DNA of 64,000 nucleotides. Source: Promicromonospora iranensis (GTDB taxonomy: Bacteria > Actinomycetota > Actinomycetes > Actinomycetales > Cellulomonadaceae). Below the pieces are notes generated by a model, which worked only from the letters and a program-made list of their open reading frames with translations, was not told the DNA's origin and did no database searches. The stretch is from positions 58,945-122,944 of the forward strand of contig NZ_JAJQMN010000013.1 in NCBI RefSeq assembly GCF_028994775.1, in the 5' to 3' direction. This document shows, piece by piece, positions 1 to 7,858 of the stretch. The first letter of the stretch is position 1. Each line of letters starts with the position of its first letter. Both the position numbers and the translations under genes were made by a program.

Positions 1-187
<187 letters not shown>

Positions 188-444
188 GTGTCGACCGGCA
201 TCTGGCCTGATCTCCTGGCCTGCCCAGACGCAGGTTGACCTGCGGCAATACCTCCGCCCCCCGGGACGGTAGTGGACAGAAGTGGCCTCCAAGGGCCACC
301 CATTCCCCCACAGTTCCCCACGGGGTCGGAGGCCTTTTCGCAGGTCGGCGCTCGGGTTGGGGGGCGGGTAGGGCGATCTGTTCCCCCACAAGGAGGCTGC
401 GGTGCATCTGGCGGGTGGAGAGGACCACCCACGGCAGGCAAACC

Positions 445-708
445 CGGCAAGCAGTACTGGAGGATGTGATCGCCGAGATCCTCGAGCTTCTCGGGCTGAG
501 CTTCCCTGGAATGAGAGCCTCCATCAGACCCGGGGCGAGACACACGATCTTCGACGACGACAAGGACCATCATCAGTACGACCAGATCGCGTGGTTCAGT
601 GACCCCACCCAGCCCGGCGCACCGTCGCTCCTGGACGGGCTGACCCACACAGGACACGGCGGCAACTTCGACTTCATCCCGCACGCGCTGCGGGACCCGC
701 CCGAGTAA
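445..708 (+). pseudogene. Remnant of an endonuclease/exonuclease/phosphatase family protein
   Basis: A coding-like stretch of about 87 residues ends in a TAA at 706-708. It contains HTIFDDDKDHHQYDQIAWF and GGNFDFIPHAL, a pattern I associate with the C-terminal part of Mg-dependent endonuclease/exonuclease/phosphatase family proteins, where D-Q-I-A-W precedes the last catalytic histidine strand. Such proteins are normally about 300 residues. The upstream sequence in the same frame (235-444) is open but does not look protein-like, so the gene appears 5'-truncated. A short intact gene of unknown role is the alternative. Confidence 0.55.
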
Positions 709-1064
709 CCGATGAACGGGGGCACTCGCTCGGACGCGTTCGCTAACTGGATGCTCTCGTGCCAGGTAATCAGAATCCAGGCACGCCGTCCCGGATGAAC
801 CTACCCGGACCCGACGGGCAGGTACCAGAGGGCGTAAGCGGGCCGTTTACAGTAGTGCCAGGCAGTAGGCACGACCGTGCCGAAGGTTTTCCGGGTTGCC
901 GCCCACGAAAGGCCGCTCCCTCGAGGTCGAGCGGCCTTTAGTGTGGTGCACCTCGGCGGTCCTCGTGCGCATTTGCTTCGACTTCGCCTACAACGCCGAT
1001 ATGTCCGTCCGGCGGCATGCGGTAACGCTGGGTGCGTCATCCGGCCGCTGGGCGATATCTGGGA
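709..1064. other. Non-coding gap with one hairpin
   Basis: About 355 bases without a supportable gene. Short open frames on both strands show no recognisable motif or ribosome site. The only structure noted is the hairpin at 908-939. Confidence 0.6.
908..939. terminator. Rho-independent-type hairpin
   Basis: A perfect 10-bp stem, AAAGGCCGCT pairing with AGCGGCCTTT, closes a 12-nt loop. A-tract on one side and T-tract on the other make it usable in both directions. It lies downstream of the minus-strand CMD gene (ends 1065) and could terminate that transcript, or could belong to the decayed genes to its left. Confidence 0.75.
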
Positions 1065-1394
1065 CTACTCGTCCTCGTCGATCGCCCTCATCGCCTTCCA
1101 CCCGTGGGTGACGCCGCCGCCGGCCCGTAGGGCGGCGGCGACCATGACGGCTTCGGCGACGTCGCCCTTGGACGCGCCGGCCTTGACGGCGCGCTTGGCG
1201 TGGTCCTCGATGCAGAACGGGCACTGCGTGGTCACTGCGACGCCGACAGCGATCAGCTCCCGGGTGGCCAGGTCGAGTTTTCCGGTGTCTTTGCTGAACA
1301 CTGCTTTGTCGAATCCGAAGAAGGCTGAGACCATCTCCGGCGCGGCCTCCTTGATGTCAGCCATGAACCGTGCTTCTTCGTTGTGCGAATGCAT
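1065..1394 (-). CDS. Carboxymuconolactone decarboxylase (AhpD-like) family protein
   Basis: A 109-residue protein of the CMD/AhpD fold. The hallmark C-x2-C-x3-H motif is visible as CPFCIEDH (C58, C61, H65), the redox-active pair used by AhpD-type peroxidase adaptors; the motif suggests a thiol-disulfide or peroxide-linked role rather than true decarboxylation. The helix KLDLATRELIAVGVAVTT is typical of the family. The start is supported by GGGAGC seven bases upstream of the ATG. It follows an MFS exporter on the same strand with a 45-bp gap, so the two are probably co-transcribed. Substrate unknown. Confidence 0.85.
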   Translation of the reverse strand: MHSHNEEARFMADIKEAAPEMVSAFFGFDKAVFSKDTGKLDLATRELIAVGVAVTTQCPFCIEDHAKRAVKAGASKGDVAEAVMVAAALRAGGGVTHGWKAMRAIDEDE

Positions 1395-1439
1395 ATCTGC
1401 TCCCGTTCGTCTGGTTGTTTCCGTTGCCGAGTGCTTGCC

Positions 1440-2870
1440 TCACGCGCGCGGGTGATCGAGGCCCGGAGCTGCCGACTCCTCGGCGTTCACTCGACTGCTG
1501 AGGGTGAGCAGCGCGAGGACCGCCGCCGCGAGCAGGATGCCCGTGCCGACGACCAGTGCGGTGCTGTAGCCGTCCACGAGCGCCTGTGGCGTGGTGCTGC
1601 CCGTCCCCGCGGTGACAGTGGCGGCGACCCCGGCGAGGATCGCTAGGCCGAGGGCGACGCCGATCTGCTGGGCGGAGTTCAGGAGGGCCGAGGCGATGCC
1701 GGCCTTGTCGTCGTCGACGCGGGACACGGCGGCCTGGGTGAGCGCGATGACGCCGAGCCCGAAGCCCAGGGCGATGACCAGCATCGCCGGGGCCATTCCC
1801 GTCCAGTAGACGGTGCCGACGGTGATGCGGGAGAACCAGAACGCGCCGGACGCGCCGAGCATTGCCCCGAGGGCTGCCACGTATCGGGGAGCGACCTTCA
1901 GTAGCAGCTTGGGCGCCATCCCGGCTCCGAGGACGATGCCCGCTGCGAAGGGCAGCCAGGACAGGCCGGTGAGCAGCGGGCTGTAGTCGCGGACCTGCTG
2001 CAGGTAGAGCGTTATGACGTAGAAGGTACCCATCGGGCCGATCGCGAGCCCCAGCATGGTCAGATACGCGCCCGTTCGGTTGCGGTCGGCGAACAGGCTC
2101 AGCGGGATGAGGGGGCTGCGGCTCGTGCGCTGGGTGAGGACGAAGGTGACGAGCAGTACTGCGGCGATGCCTACGAGGGCGTAAGCGATCGGGTCGCTGA
2201 ACCCGTCCTCGCCGAAGCGGGTGATCGCGTAGACAAGGGAGATCATGCCGCCGGTGCCCAGCACCGCGCCGAGGGTCCCCAGCCGGCCGGCGTGAGGTTC
2301 GGCGGCGACGAGCGTCCGGCTGCCGACCAGGACCAGCAGGCCGATGGGGACGTTGATGAAGAACACCCACCGCCAGTCGAGCAGGTCTGTGAGAATCCCG
2401 CCGAGGACGAGGCCGAGGATGATTCCGATCCCGGACATCGCGCCGTAGAGCGACAGCGCGGTGTCGCGCATCTTTCGGCTGTCGAACGTCGTCGCGATCA
2501 GGGCCAGAGCGTTCGGTGCTGCCAGTGCCGCGCCGATGCCCTGCACTGCGCGCGCGATGACGAGCATCTCGACGTTCTGACCGAGGCCTCCGTCGAACGA
2601 GGCGACGACGAAGACCGCGATGCCGACCTGGAGCGTGCGCCTCCGGCCCCACAGGTCGCCGATCCGTCCTCCCAGAAACAGAAGCGCTCCGAAGGCGAGG
2701 ATGTAGGCGTTGACCACCCAGGGCAGGTGCACCGGGTCGACGGCCAGCTCGCTCTGGATGCTTGGCAGCGCGATGTTCACGATCGAGTCGTCGAGCACGA
2801 GCATCAGCTGCGCCGTCGCGATCACCAGCAGTGGCAGGAGCCCGGCCCGGGCCTTCGTCGACGCTGTCAT
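1440..2870 (-). CDS. MFS multidrug efflux transporter, DHA2 (EmrB/QacA) type
   Basis: 476 residues with about 14 predicted membrane segments, the size and topology of the drug:H+ antiporter-2 family. MFS motif A is clear as GGRIGDLWGRRR (residues 67-78), and the first helix carries LDDSIVNIALPSI, the DHA2 motif. A central GFGLGVIALTQAAVSR and the D-D-K-A-G-I-A-S-A-L segment also fit EmrB/QacA exporters. The start is well supported by AAGGAGAACGAGG before ATG. Probable role: proton-driven export of a hydrophobic compound. It leads a two-gene operon with the CMD protein. A palindromic CsoR-like site lies about 97 bases upstream. Confidence 0.9.
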   Translation of the reverse strand: MTASTKARAGLLPLLVIATAQLMLVLDDSIVNIALPSIQSELAVDPVHLPWVVNAYILAFGALLFLGGRIGDLWGRRRTLQVGIAVFVVASFDGGLGQNVEMLVIARAVQGIGAALAAPNALALIATTFDSRKMRDTALSLYGAMSGIGIILGLVLGGILTDLLDWRWVFFINVPIGLLVLVGSRTLVAAEPHAGRLGTLGAVLGTGGMISLVYAITRFGEDGFSDPIAYALVGIAAVLLVTFVLTQRTSRSPLIPLSLFADRNRTGAYLTMLGLAIGPMGTFYVITLYLQQVRDYSPLLTGLSWLPFAAGIVLGAGMAPKLLLKVAPRYVAALGAMLGASGAFWFSRITVGTVYWTGMAPAMLVIALGFGLGVIALTQAAVSRVDDDKAGIASALLNSAQQIGVALGLAILAGVAATVTAGTGSTTPQALVDGYSTALVVGTGILLAAAVLALLTLSSRVNAEESAAPGLDHPRA

Positions 2871-2966
2871 CCTCGTTCTCCTTCGTGCGGCCTGGAACCG
2901 GCCGGGATCGCGTGCATGGTCGTGCCCGCCGGCTGTGACGATTCGCCGACGAGCACCTGTACCATA

Positions 2967-2981
2967 TACCCCTATGGGGTA
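2967..2981. promoter_or_regulatory. CsoR-family-like operator palindrome
   Basis: A perfect palindrome TACCCC-TAT-GGGGTA (15 bp) lies upstream of the MFS exporter. G/C-tract palindromes of this form are typical operators for CsoR/RcnR/CstR-family sensors of metals, formaldehyde or persulfide. No such regulator gene is visible in the window. It sits at the left edge of a decayed region, so it may control the exporter or may be left over from a lost gene. Confidence 0.55.
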
Positions 2982-3047
2982 GCGTCGTTCGTGATGTCCG
3001 ACACCGCAGCACAGCGAGGAACCCTGCTGCCTCCTGGGCGACCGGGT

Positions 3048-3343
3048 TCCTTCGGCTTGGGAGCGCGCCGACCTCGATCCGCGCCAAGACGGTCGCGCCG
3101 CAGCCGGAGACGCCCGGAACGCTGCAGGGCCTGGCTGCTCTCGACCAGAACCGGCGCAAGGGCACGGTCCTGCTCGGCGGGACCGGTAGCCCTGTCACCG
3201 TCGATGTCGAGGGGCTGGAGCCGTCGGTGTTCGGCACGGAGGTCGACGTGCGCCTCGAACGCACCCGGTTCACGGGTCAGGAAGGCCTCAGCGGCGCTCC
3301 GCAGACACTCGGCGGAACGAATCCGGGTCGTTCGCGTAGGTGA
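3048..3343 (+). pseudogene. 5'-truncated coding remnant, family not identified
   Basis: An open frame of about 98 codons ends at TGA 3341-3343 and reads as a globular beta-rich protein, with segments such as GTVLLGGTGSPVTVDVEGL and VFGTEVDVRLERTRFTGQEG. Codon use has strong third-position GC in this frame only. There is no start codon with a ribosome site at its left end. The pattern resembles C-terminal beta-sandwich regions of large glycoside hydrolases or related secreted proteins, but I cannot name the family. Most likely a gene remnant. Confidence 0.4.
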
Positions 3344-3472
3344 GGCCGATGTCATAGTCACCTGGCTCGGTCAGAGGGTTCGCCGCACACCGGGTGGGGG
3401 AACTACGGGGAATCGGGTTCGTGTGTCGCTTCCCTGCACGCTTCAACGTCCAGGTTCCTGGTTGTCCCGTGC

Positions 3473-3760
3473 TCACTGCCCGGCAATGCGGTTCAGTGAG
3501 GTCAGGAGTTTCTTGAACGCTTCCTGCCCCTCTGGCGTCAGCCGCACCACGGTCGCGCCATACCGCGTTCGTCGCTCCTTGGTGACGTGGACGAGTCCGC
3601 GCTCCTCGAGATCGCGGATGATCTTCGACAGGTCCGGCGTCGAGAGTTCGGTCGCCTCCTGTAGCGCTGGATAGTCTGCCTGCTCTACCTGGTGCAGATG
3701 GGCCAGGGTGACGAAGCGCTTCGGTGCGATGAGGTGGGCGTCTATATCTCTGAACGTCAT
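3473..3760 (-). CDS. Winged-helix transcriptional regulator
   Basis: 95 residues, a single winged-helix domain of the MarR/HTH_34 type: a recognition region LQEATELSTPDLSKIIRDLE is followed by a wing ERRTRYGATVVRLTPEG. Proteins of this size and layout (PF13601-like) are usually dimeric repressors. It follows a small membrane-protein gene by 7 bases on the same strand, so they form a two-gene operon. A large palindrome just upstream of that operon (4225-4255) is the obvious candidate operator, making autoregulation likely. Confidence 0.85.
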   Translation of the reverse strand: MTFRDIDAHLIAPKRFVTLAHLHQVEQADYPALQEATELSTPDLSKIIRDLEERGLVHVTKERRTRYGATVVRLTPEGQEAFKKLLTSLNRIAGQ

Positions 3761-3767
3761 CGTCGTC

Positions 3768-4211
3768 TCAGCGGCGGATCAGCAGGATGAGGTAGAACAC
3801 GAGCCAGGCGATCGGCGCGAGGCCCGCGAAGAGAAACGCTTCCGGGAGGGGGATCGTCTCGCCGCGAGTGATGCCCCGCCAGATGGGGATCGAAAGCCAT
3901 GTCGTGAAGGCGATGCTCACGGCCAGGGTCGCCCTGAGCCGCGGCTCGTTGGCTCTGCCCCGGCGTGCACTCAGCCAAGAGTGCGAGATGACCAGGGCAC
4001 CTATGGCCGGCAGGACCGCCCACCAGGGGTGGCCACCGAGCGCGAGCAGACCTGCGACGAAGGCGAGGACGATCGTCGCGACAGCGCACACGTGATCGAC
4101 AGCCGCGAGCCGCCGTCGGGGTCTCCGTGGGACGGACGCGAGCAACTGTCGAGCCTGCTCGGGTGTCACGGGTGTGTTGTCGAACGGCGCGGACGAAGGT
4201 CGGTCGGTCAC
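3768..4211 (-). CDS. Small membrane protein co-transcribed with winged-helix regulator
   Basis: 147 residues from a GTG at 4209-4211. Residues 1-40 are polar and rich in Pro and Arg; then come four hydrophobic segments (for example VCAVATIVLAFVAGLLAL and LPAIGALVISHSWL), ending in a basic LILLIRR tail. The frame stays open further upstream to a TTG at 4265, but that start would place the operator palindrome inside the coding region, so I prefer the GTG. Resembles small actinobacterial four-helix integral membrane proteins that travel with HTH_34 regulators; molecular function unknown. Confidence 0.7.
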   Translation of the reverse strand: MTDRPSSAPFDNTPVTPEQARQLLASVPRRPRRRLAAVDHVCAVATIVLAFVAGLLALGGHPWWAVLPAIGALVISHSWLSARRGRANEPRLRATLAVSIAFTTWLSIPIWRGITRGETIPLPEAFLFAGLAPIAWLVFYLILLIRR

Positions 4212-4224
4212 ACGCTCGAAAGTA

Positions 4225-4255
4225 GCAACCACTTGCAATATCTGCAAGTAGTTGC
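4225..4255. promoter_or_regulatory. 31-bp palindromic operator
   Basis: An inverted repeat with 13-bp arms and a 5-bp centre (one mismatch). Its core is ACTTGCA-ATATC-TGCAAGT, flanked by GCAAC on the left and GTTGC on the right. It lies 14 bases upstream of the preferred GTG start of the membrane-protein/regulator operon, the position expected of a repressor site. A dimeric winged-helix protein is encoded in the same operon. Confidence 0.75.
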
Positions 4256-4521
4256 TGATCGGCAATCAAGCGGGCGAGGGTATGCGCGGCATGCCTCCGA
4301 CACTCCTGTGGTGCGGCGATCGGACGCGAGAGCCTTGGCTGCGCATCGCGTCGATCTCCTGGCACATCCTGACGTTCCGACCGCGGGAACGTGGTGGCCC
4401 GGGTTCGGTCACGCCACGCAAGCCCGACCTGACAGCTGAATCAGCGCACCACCTGAGTCATCGAGGCTGGTTGCAGGTTGATGCAACGTGTCGCCGGTTC
4501 GATGCGTAGCCTCCCGGTTTG

Positions 4522-4567
4522 CGACGTATCGACTACGTCGTAGACGACGTACCGACTACGTCGTAGA
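4522..4567. repeat. Two tandem 23-bp repeats with internal palindromes
   Basis: Two directly adjacent 23-bp units (4522-4544 and 4545-4567) differ at one base. Each contains CTACG-T-CGTAG, and the junction forms TACGTCGT-AG-ACGACGTA, a perfect palindrome at 4534-4551. The block ends 19 bases before the ATG of a secreted protein, overlapping the expected promoter/leader. It looks like a cooperative operator. The remaining 4266-4521 stretch shows no supportable gene. Confidence 0.7.
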
Positions 4568-4586
4568 CCTAGAGGAAGGCAACCGT

Positions 4587-5036
4587 ATGAGAACGAGAAT
4601 GCGATTCACCATCCTGGGGATCGTTGCGACCTTTGTCGCATCTCTCCTTGTGGCGTCGCCAGCCGCCGCCCTGCCCCACACCTCTCCAGAGTGCTTCACG
4701 GACCGGGGGGTCACGAGGTGCGTGCGCTTCGATGTCAACGCGGGTCTGGTTCAGGCCAGGGCGAGTATCGCCGACATCCAGACCGACAACACCAACTTCG
4801 ACGTCTCGGTCACGCGGGTCGTGCTGCAGTACACAGTTCCTGGCGCGGGCGCCTGGGCGAACGCGAGCACGGGAAGCAGCCCTGGGTGGGACCCCGTCGA
4901 TGACACCGCAGCGACGGGCTGGGTGACGTGCCAGAGGGGTTATCAAGTGCGAGTCGCTGCGGACTTCCACTGGAGGATCGTCTCCACCGGGGCCGAAGGC
5001 ACCGAGCGGGTGTATTCGCTCACCTGGGACTGCTAA
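4587..5036 (+). CDS. Small secreted protein of unknown function
   Basis: 149 residues starting at an ATG preceded by AGAGGAAGG. The N-terminus MRTRMRFTILGIVATF continues through VASLLVASPAAALP, a classical Sec signal peptide with cleavage after AAA. The mature part (about 120 residues) has four cysteines (in PECFTD, TRCVRF, VTCQRG and the final WDC), consistent with two disulfide bonds, and alternating beta-like segments such as FDVSVTRVVLQYTV. I do not recognise the family; an immunoglobulin-like or inhibitor-like fold is possible. Its promoter region carries tandem palindromic repeats, implying dedicated control. Neighbours give no functional clue. Confidence 0.75.
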   Translation: MRTRMRFTILGIVATFVASLLVASPAAALPHTSPECFTDRGVTRCVRFDVNAGLVQARASIADIQTDNTNFDVSVTRVVLQYTVPGAGAWANASTGSSPGWDPVDDTAATGWVTCQRGYQVRVAADFHWRIVSTGAEGTERVYSLTWDC

Positions 5037-5063
5037 GAAATTGCGCGGGTAAATGGGTGGCGG

Positions 5064-5200
5064 TCATGGTCGTCGGGCGGGGCGAGTGTCCCAGCGGTGG
5101 GTGGCCCAGGCTTCGCGGACCAGGCGTCGGACAGAGATGATCGCGTTGATCATCGCGAGGTAGGCCTATATGACTGTGCTGCGTCGTTTGATGCAGGACA
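5064..5200 (-). pseudogene. IS5-type transposase, C-terminal remnant
   Basis: The minus strand encodes AYLAMINAIISVRRLVREAW followed by ATHRWDTRPARRP and a stop at 5064-5066. The R-x-A-W-x3-x-RWDTRP-x-RRP ending is characteristic of the C-terminus of IS5-group DDE transposases in actinobacteria. An in-frame TAG at 5166-5168 interrupts it, and the sequence further upstream no longer matches a transposase. It is therefore a dead fragment, with no inverted repeats or target duplication identified. The rest of 5037-5422 holds no supportable gene. Confidence 0.6.
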
Positions 5201-5422
5201 GGACGAAGTTGTCGCCGCGGTTGTCCCCGTCTGGCTGTACCCGGCTGAGTGCTGGCGCGATCCAGCGACGGCGCTCAGCCCGGACCGCGACGGGCTTCCG
5301 GCTGACCTCACCGCGGAGATCGACCGGCTACGGGACTCGGCCGAGTTTCGCTTCGGCGATAGCCTGTGGCCTGCACGGGCACCAAGGAGCCACGCCGGAC
5401 AGCGAACCAGGAGACAGGCCCG

Positions 5423-5842
5423 ATGAGCGACCGGATCTCGCAGAGCCAGTGGCACATCACGACCGACGGGTCGGTCATCAAGTCGTACCCGAAGGCGCTG
5501 GACCACTCCGACCCGCAGCGCGACCCGCCACCCGGTCGGAAGTACCTGCGTTACACCACCACCCGACAGGTCGGACTCGCGGACCTGTACGCCCTGGACG
5601 AGGGCCTTGCCCGGTCCAACACCTTCTTCGACCGGCTCAGCATCGTGCTGCGCGTCCCGGCTTGGGTGGGGCTGGTGGGCGTGGTGCTCCTCCCCGGCGT
5701 GATGCGCCGCCGTTTCGAGCGAATCCACGTCGACGGAGGGCTTGCGTCCTCGACGCCCGAGGTCCTCAAGGAGCCCGAGGCGAAGGCGCTGATCGACACC
5801 CGTGGGACCATCTCCGGGAGCCCGAGCGGCGACGGGCGCTGA
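5423..5842 (+). CDS. Hypothetical protein with one hydrophobic segment
   Basis: 139 residues from an ATG preceded by GGAGACAGG. The first about 75 residues are polar (SQSQWHITTDGSVIKSYP), followed by a hydrophobic stretch VPAWVGLVGVVLLPGVM at about residues 79-95 and a basic cluster RRRFERI that would act as a cytoplasmic anchor, then a Gly/Pro-rich tail. No family recognised. Codon usage is normal for the genome. It is flanked by gene remnants, and the NmrA-like fragment continues in the same frame directly after its stop, so it may be part of a rearranged segment. Confidence 0.5.
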   Translation: MSDRISQSQWHITTDGSVIKSYPKALDHSDPQRDPPPGRKYLRYTTTRQVGLADLYALDEGLARSNTFFDRLSIVLRVPAWVGLVGVVLLPGVMRRRFERIHVDGGLASSTPEVLKEPEAKALIDTRGTISGSPSGDGR

Positions 5843-5992
5843 CGGCGAGGCGTCAGCGAGTGGCGGGGACCGCGGTTCAACCGCCGGCCCCCCGAGGAGC
5901 GCACGCCCTCGCCCGGTACCGAGCTCGTCCTCGGCCGTGCCCCGCGCTCGTTCAGCGACTGGGTCGCCCGCAACGTCGACGCTTTCCGGTAG
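5843..5992 (+). pseudogene. C-terminal remnant of an NmrA-like NAD(P)-binding protein
   Basis: In the frame immediately following the TGA at 5842, about 49 codons read to a TAG at 5990-5992 and end in LVLGRAPRSFSDWVARNVDA then FR. The pattern G-R-x-P-R-S-F-x-x-W-x-x-x-x-x-x-x-F-R is typical of the C-terminus of NmrA/SDR-type NAD(P)H-binding proteins of actinobacteria. No start codon or nucleotide-binding motif is present, so this is a truncated leftover. Confidence 0.55.
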
Positions 5993-6139
5993 AGCGCAGA
6001 GCCCCGGGCCGCCGTCGGCAGAACACGGCGTCCCGGGGAGCGGCACGGCTGACAGGGGCCGCGACCAGATCGGACGACCGAAGCTGAGGTACGGCCGGCC
6101 CGGCTGCGGCTCAGGTCCAGTGGTGATCCGGTACCAGGT

Positions 6140-6607
6140 TCAGGACTGGGTGTACTCGGCCGCGACCTCGAGGATCCAGGTGATGCCGAAGCGGTCGGTC
6201 AGCATCCCGAAGGCGGGTGCCCACTGCGCCGGGCCGAAGGCCTCGATGACGGTGGCACCCTCGGCCAGCCGCTCCCACAGCGCGCGGACCTCCTCGACCG
6301 TCTCGCCACGGACGGAGAGGAAGAACGGCTCCTCGGTGACGGTGGTGCCGTTCTCGCGACGGGTGGTCGGCGCACCCTGCGTGACGGGGGCGCCTTGGCC
6401 CGGGACGTCATACGCCATGACGCGGAAGCCGGTGTCGGCGACGACCTGGCCGAACACCACCTTGGCGGCGTCGGGCAGCTCGGCGGGCATACCGAAGTCG
6501 CCGTAGGTGGCGATGGTCGCCTGTCCTCCGAACACGGACCGGTAGAACTCGAGGGCGCTACGGGCCTGACCATGGAAGTTCAGGTGGGCAACAGCGTTGA
6601 TCGACAT
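6140..6607 (-). CDS. VOC family (PhnB/glyoxalase-like) protein
   Basis: 155 residues from an ATG with GTGAGGACC upstream. The beta-alpha-beta-beta-beta modules of the vicinal oxygen chelate fold are visible: NFHGQARSALEFYRSVFGG near the N-terminus, and a C-terminal RFGITWILEVA. This is the PhnB/3-demethylubiquinone-methyltransferase-like subgroup (about 140-160 residues), mostly of unknown substrate. It is divergent from a WYL/YafY regulator with a 107-bp shared promoter region; this pairing is common in actinobacteria and suggests the regulator controls it. Confidence 0.9.
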   Translation of the reverse strand: MSINAVAHLNFHGQARSALEFYRSVFGGQATIATYGDFGMPAELPDAAKVVFGQVVADTGFRVMAYDVPGQGAPVTQGAPTTRRENGTTVTEEPFFLSVRGETVEEVRALWERLAEGATVIEAFGPAQWAPAFGMLTDRFGITWILEVAAEYTQS

Positions 6608-6714
6608 GATGGTCCTCACAGGTGGTCGTCATCGCCGGAGTTCTCCGCCGACAGACGCAATCTGTCACCAGTTCCGGACAGGGAACGTCCTGAACTCGTG
6701 GCAGTGTGAGAGAC

Positions 6715-7752
6715 ATGCCGATCGCCTCCTCGACGGCGACCTCGGGTCGCCTCCTCTACCTGCTGTCCTTGCTCCAGGCCCGTCGCGACTGGCCGGGGGA
6801 GCAGCTCGCCCACCGCCTCGGCGTCAGCGAGCGCACCGTGCGCCGCGACGTCGACCGCCTGCGCGAGCTTGGGTACCCCGTTCAGGCGGCCAGGGGTCCC
6901 GACGGCGGCTACCGGCTCGAGGCAGGCAGCGAGCTGCCGCCCCTGCTGTTCGACGACGAACAAGCGGTGGCGCTCGCGGTGGCACTACGGATCGCGGTCG
7001 TGACAGGGGCGGGCATCGAGGACGCCGCCGCGCGAGCCCTGGCCACGGTGCGGCAGGTCCTGCCCTCGCGCCTGCGGCAGCGCGTTGACGTCCTGGCGGT
7101 CACGGCGGCCGAATCGGCAGGCCGCGGGGCCGGCCCGCAGGCGGACACCGACGTCCTGGTCGCGCTGAGCGCCGCCATCCGCTCCGGGGAGGAGGTCCGG
7201 TTCGACTACCGCTCGCCAGGAGGAGCGGAGGCAGGGGCGGACGGCGACGGTCCGCAACCGCCTCGGCGGGCCCAGCCGCATCACCTCGTGGTCCGGCAGG
7301 GACGCTGGTATCTCGTCGGATGGTCCCCGGACCGCCAGGACTGGCGGATCTACCGCGCCGACCGGATGACGCTCCGGGTCCCGAACGGGCCGCGGTTCAC
7401 GCCCCGCGAGGTACCGGGTGGCGACGTCGCCGCGTTCCTGTCCGCCCGCTTCAAAGGCGCAGGGGGCGCAGAGGGCGTGGACGAGTGGCCCTGTCGCGGC
7501 GAGGTGATCCTCGACCTGCCCGCCGCGCGGGTCGCGCCGTTCGCCGGCGACGGGTTGGTCGAGGAGCTGGGCCCCGCGCGGTCCCGGCTGCTGATCGGGT
7601 CGTGGTCCTGGGCCGCGATGGCCGCCACGCTGGCCCGGTTCGACACGGAGATCGAGGTCGTCGGCCCGACCGCACTGTGTGACGCGTTCGCCGAGCTGTC
7701 GCGCCGCGCCGCGCGCGCCGCAGGATTTCTGCCGGCTGGGCGCGGGTCGTGA
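6715..7752 (+). CDS. YafY-type WYL-domain transcriptional regulator
   Basis: 345 residues. An N-terminal HTH_11 domain (SGRLLYLLSLLQARRDWPGE then QLAHRLGVSERTVRRDVDRL, about residues 7-50) is followed by a wing rich in GPDGGYRLEAG and a C-terminal WYL ligand-sensing domain: the segment GRWYLVGWSPDRQDWRIYRA is the WYL hallmark. A C-terminal WCX extension ends the protein. GTG codons at 6704-6708 are alternative starts; ATG 6715 fits the HTH boundary. WYL proteins bind nucleic acids or nucleotides as effectors. It is divergent from the VOC gene and a perfect hairpin follows it at 7773-7800. Confidence 0.9.
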   Translation: MPIASSTATSGRLLYLLSLLQARRDWPGEQLAHRLGVSERTVRRDVDRLRELGYPVQAARGPDGGYRLEAGSELPPLLFDDEQAVALAVALRIAVVTGAGIEDAAARALATVRQVLPSRLRQRVDVLAVTAAESAGRGAGPQADTDVLVALSAAIRSGEEVRFDYRSPGGAEAGADGDGPQPPRRAQPHHLVVRQGRWYLVGWSPDRQDWRIYRADRMTLRVPNGPRFTPREVPGGDVAAFLSARFKGAGGAEGVDEWPCRGEVILDLPAARVAPFAGDGLVEELGPARSRLLIGSWSWAAMAATLARFDTEIEVVGPTALCDAFAELSRRAARAAGFLPAGRGS

Positions 7753-7772
7753 CACCTCCGGCAGGGGCAGAA

Positions 7773-7800
7773 TGGTCACGGTCCCCAGGCGCCGTGACCA
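7773..7800 (+). terminator. Hairpin after the WYL regulator
   Basis: A perfect 9-bp stem, TGGTCACGG with CCGTGACCA, closes a 10-nt loop 20 bases after the regulator stop. It lacks a T-tract, as is usual in high-GC actinobacteria. It also lies upstream of the next gene (7859). Confidence 0.6.
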
Positions 7801-7858
7801 CAGTCGTGGCTTCGGACGCGACGCAGAAGTGACGCAGAACAGAAATGAGGACGGTCCG

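Noticed and set aside
3288..3476. Minus-strand 62-codon frame with a protein-like tail containing PGDYDIGLTYANDPDS
   Set aside because: It overlaps the better plus-strand remnant and has no recognised family. It may be another decayed fragment but cannot be supported.
2292..3674. Very long plus-strand frame antisense to the MFS exporter
   Set aside because: Typical GC-rich shadow frame; the minus strand has a clear membrane transporter with ribosome site.
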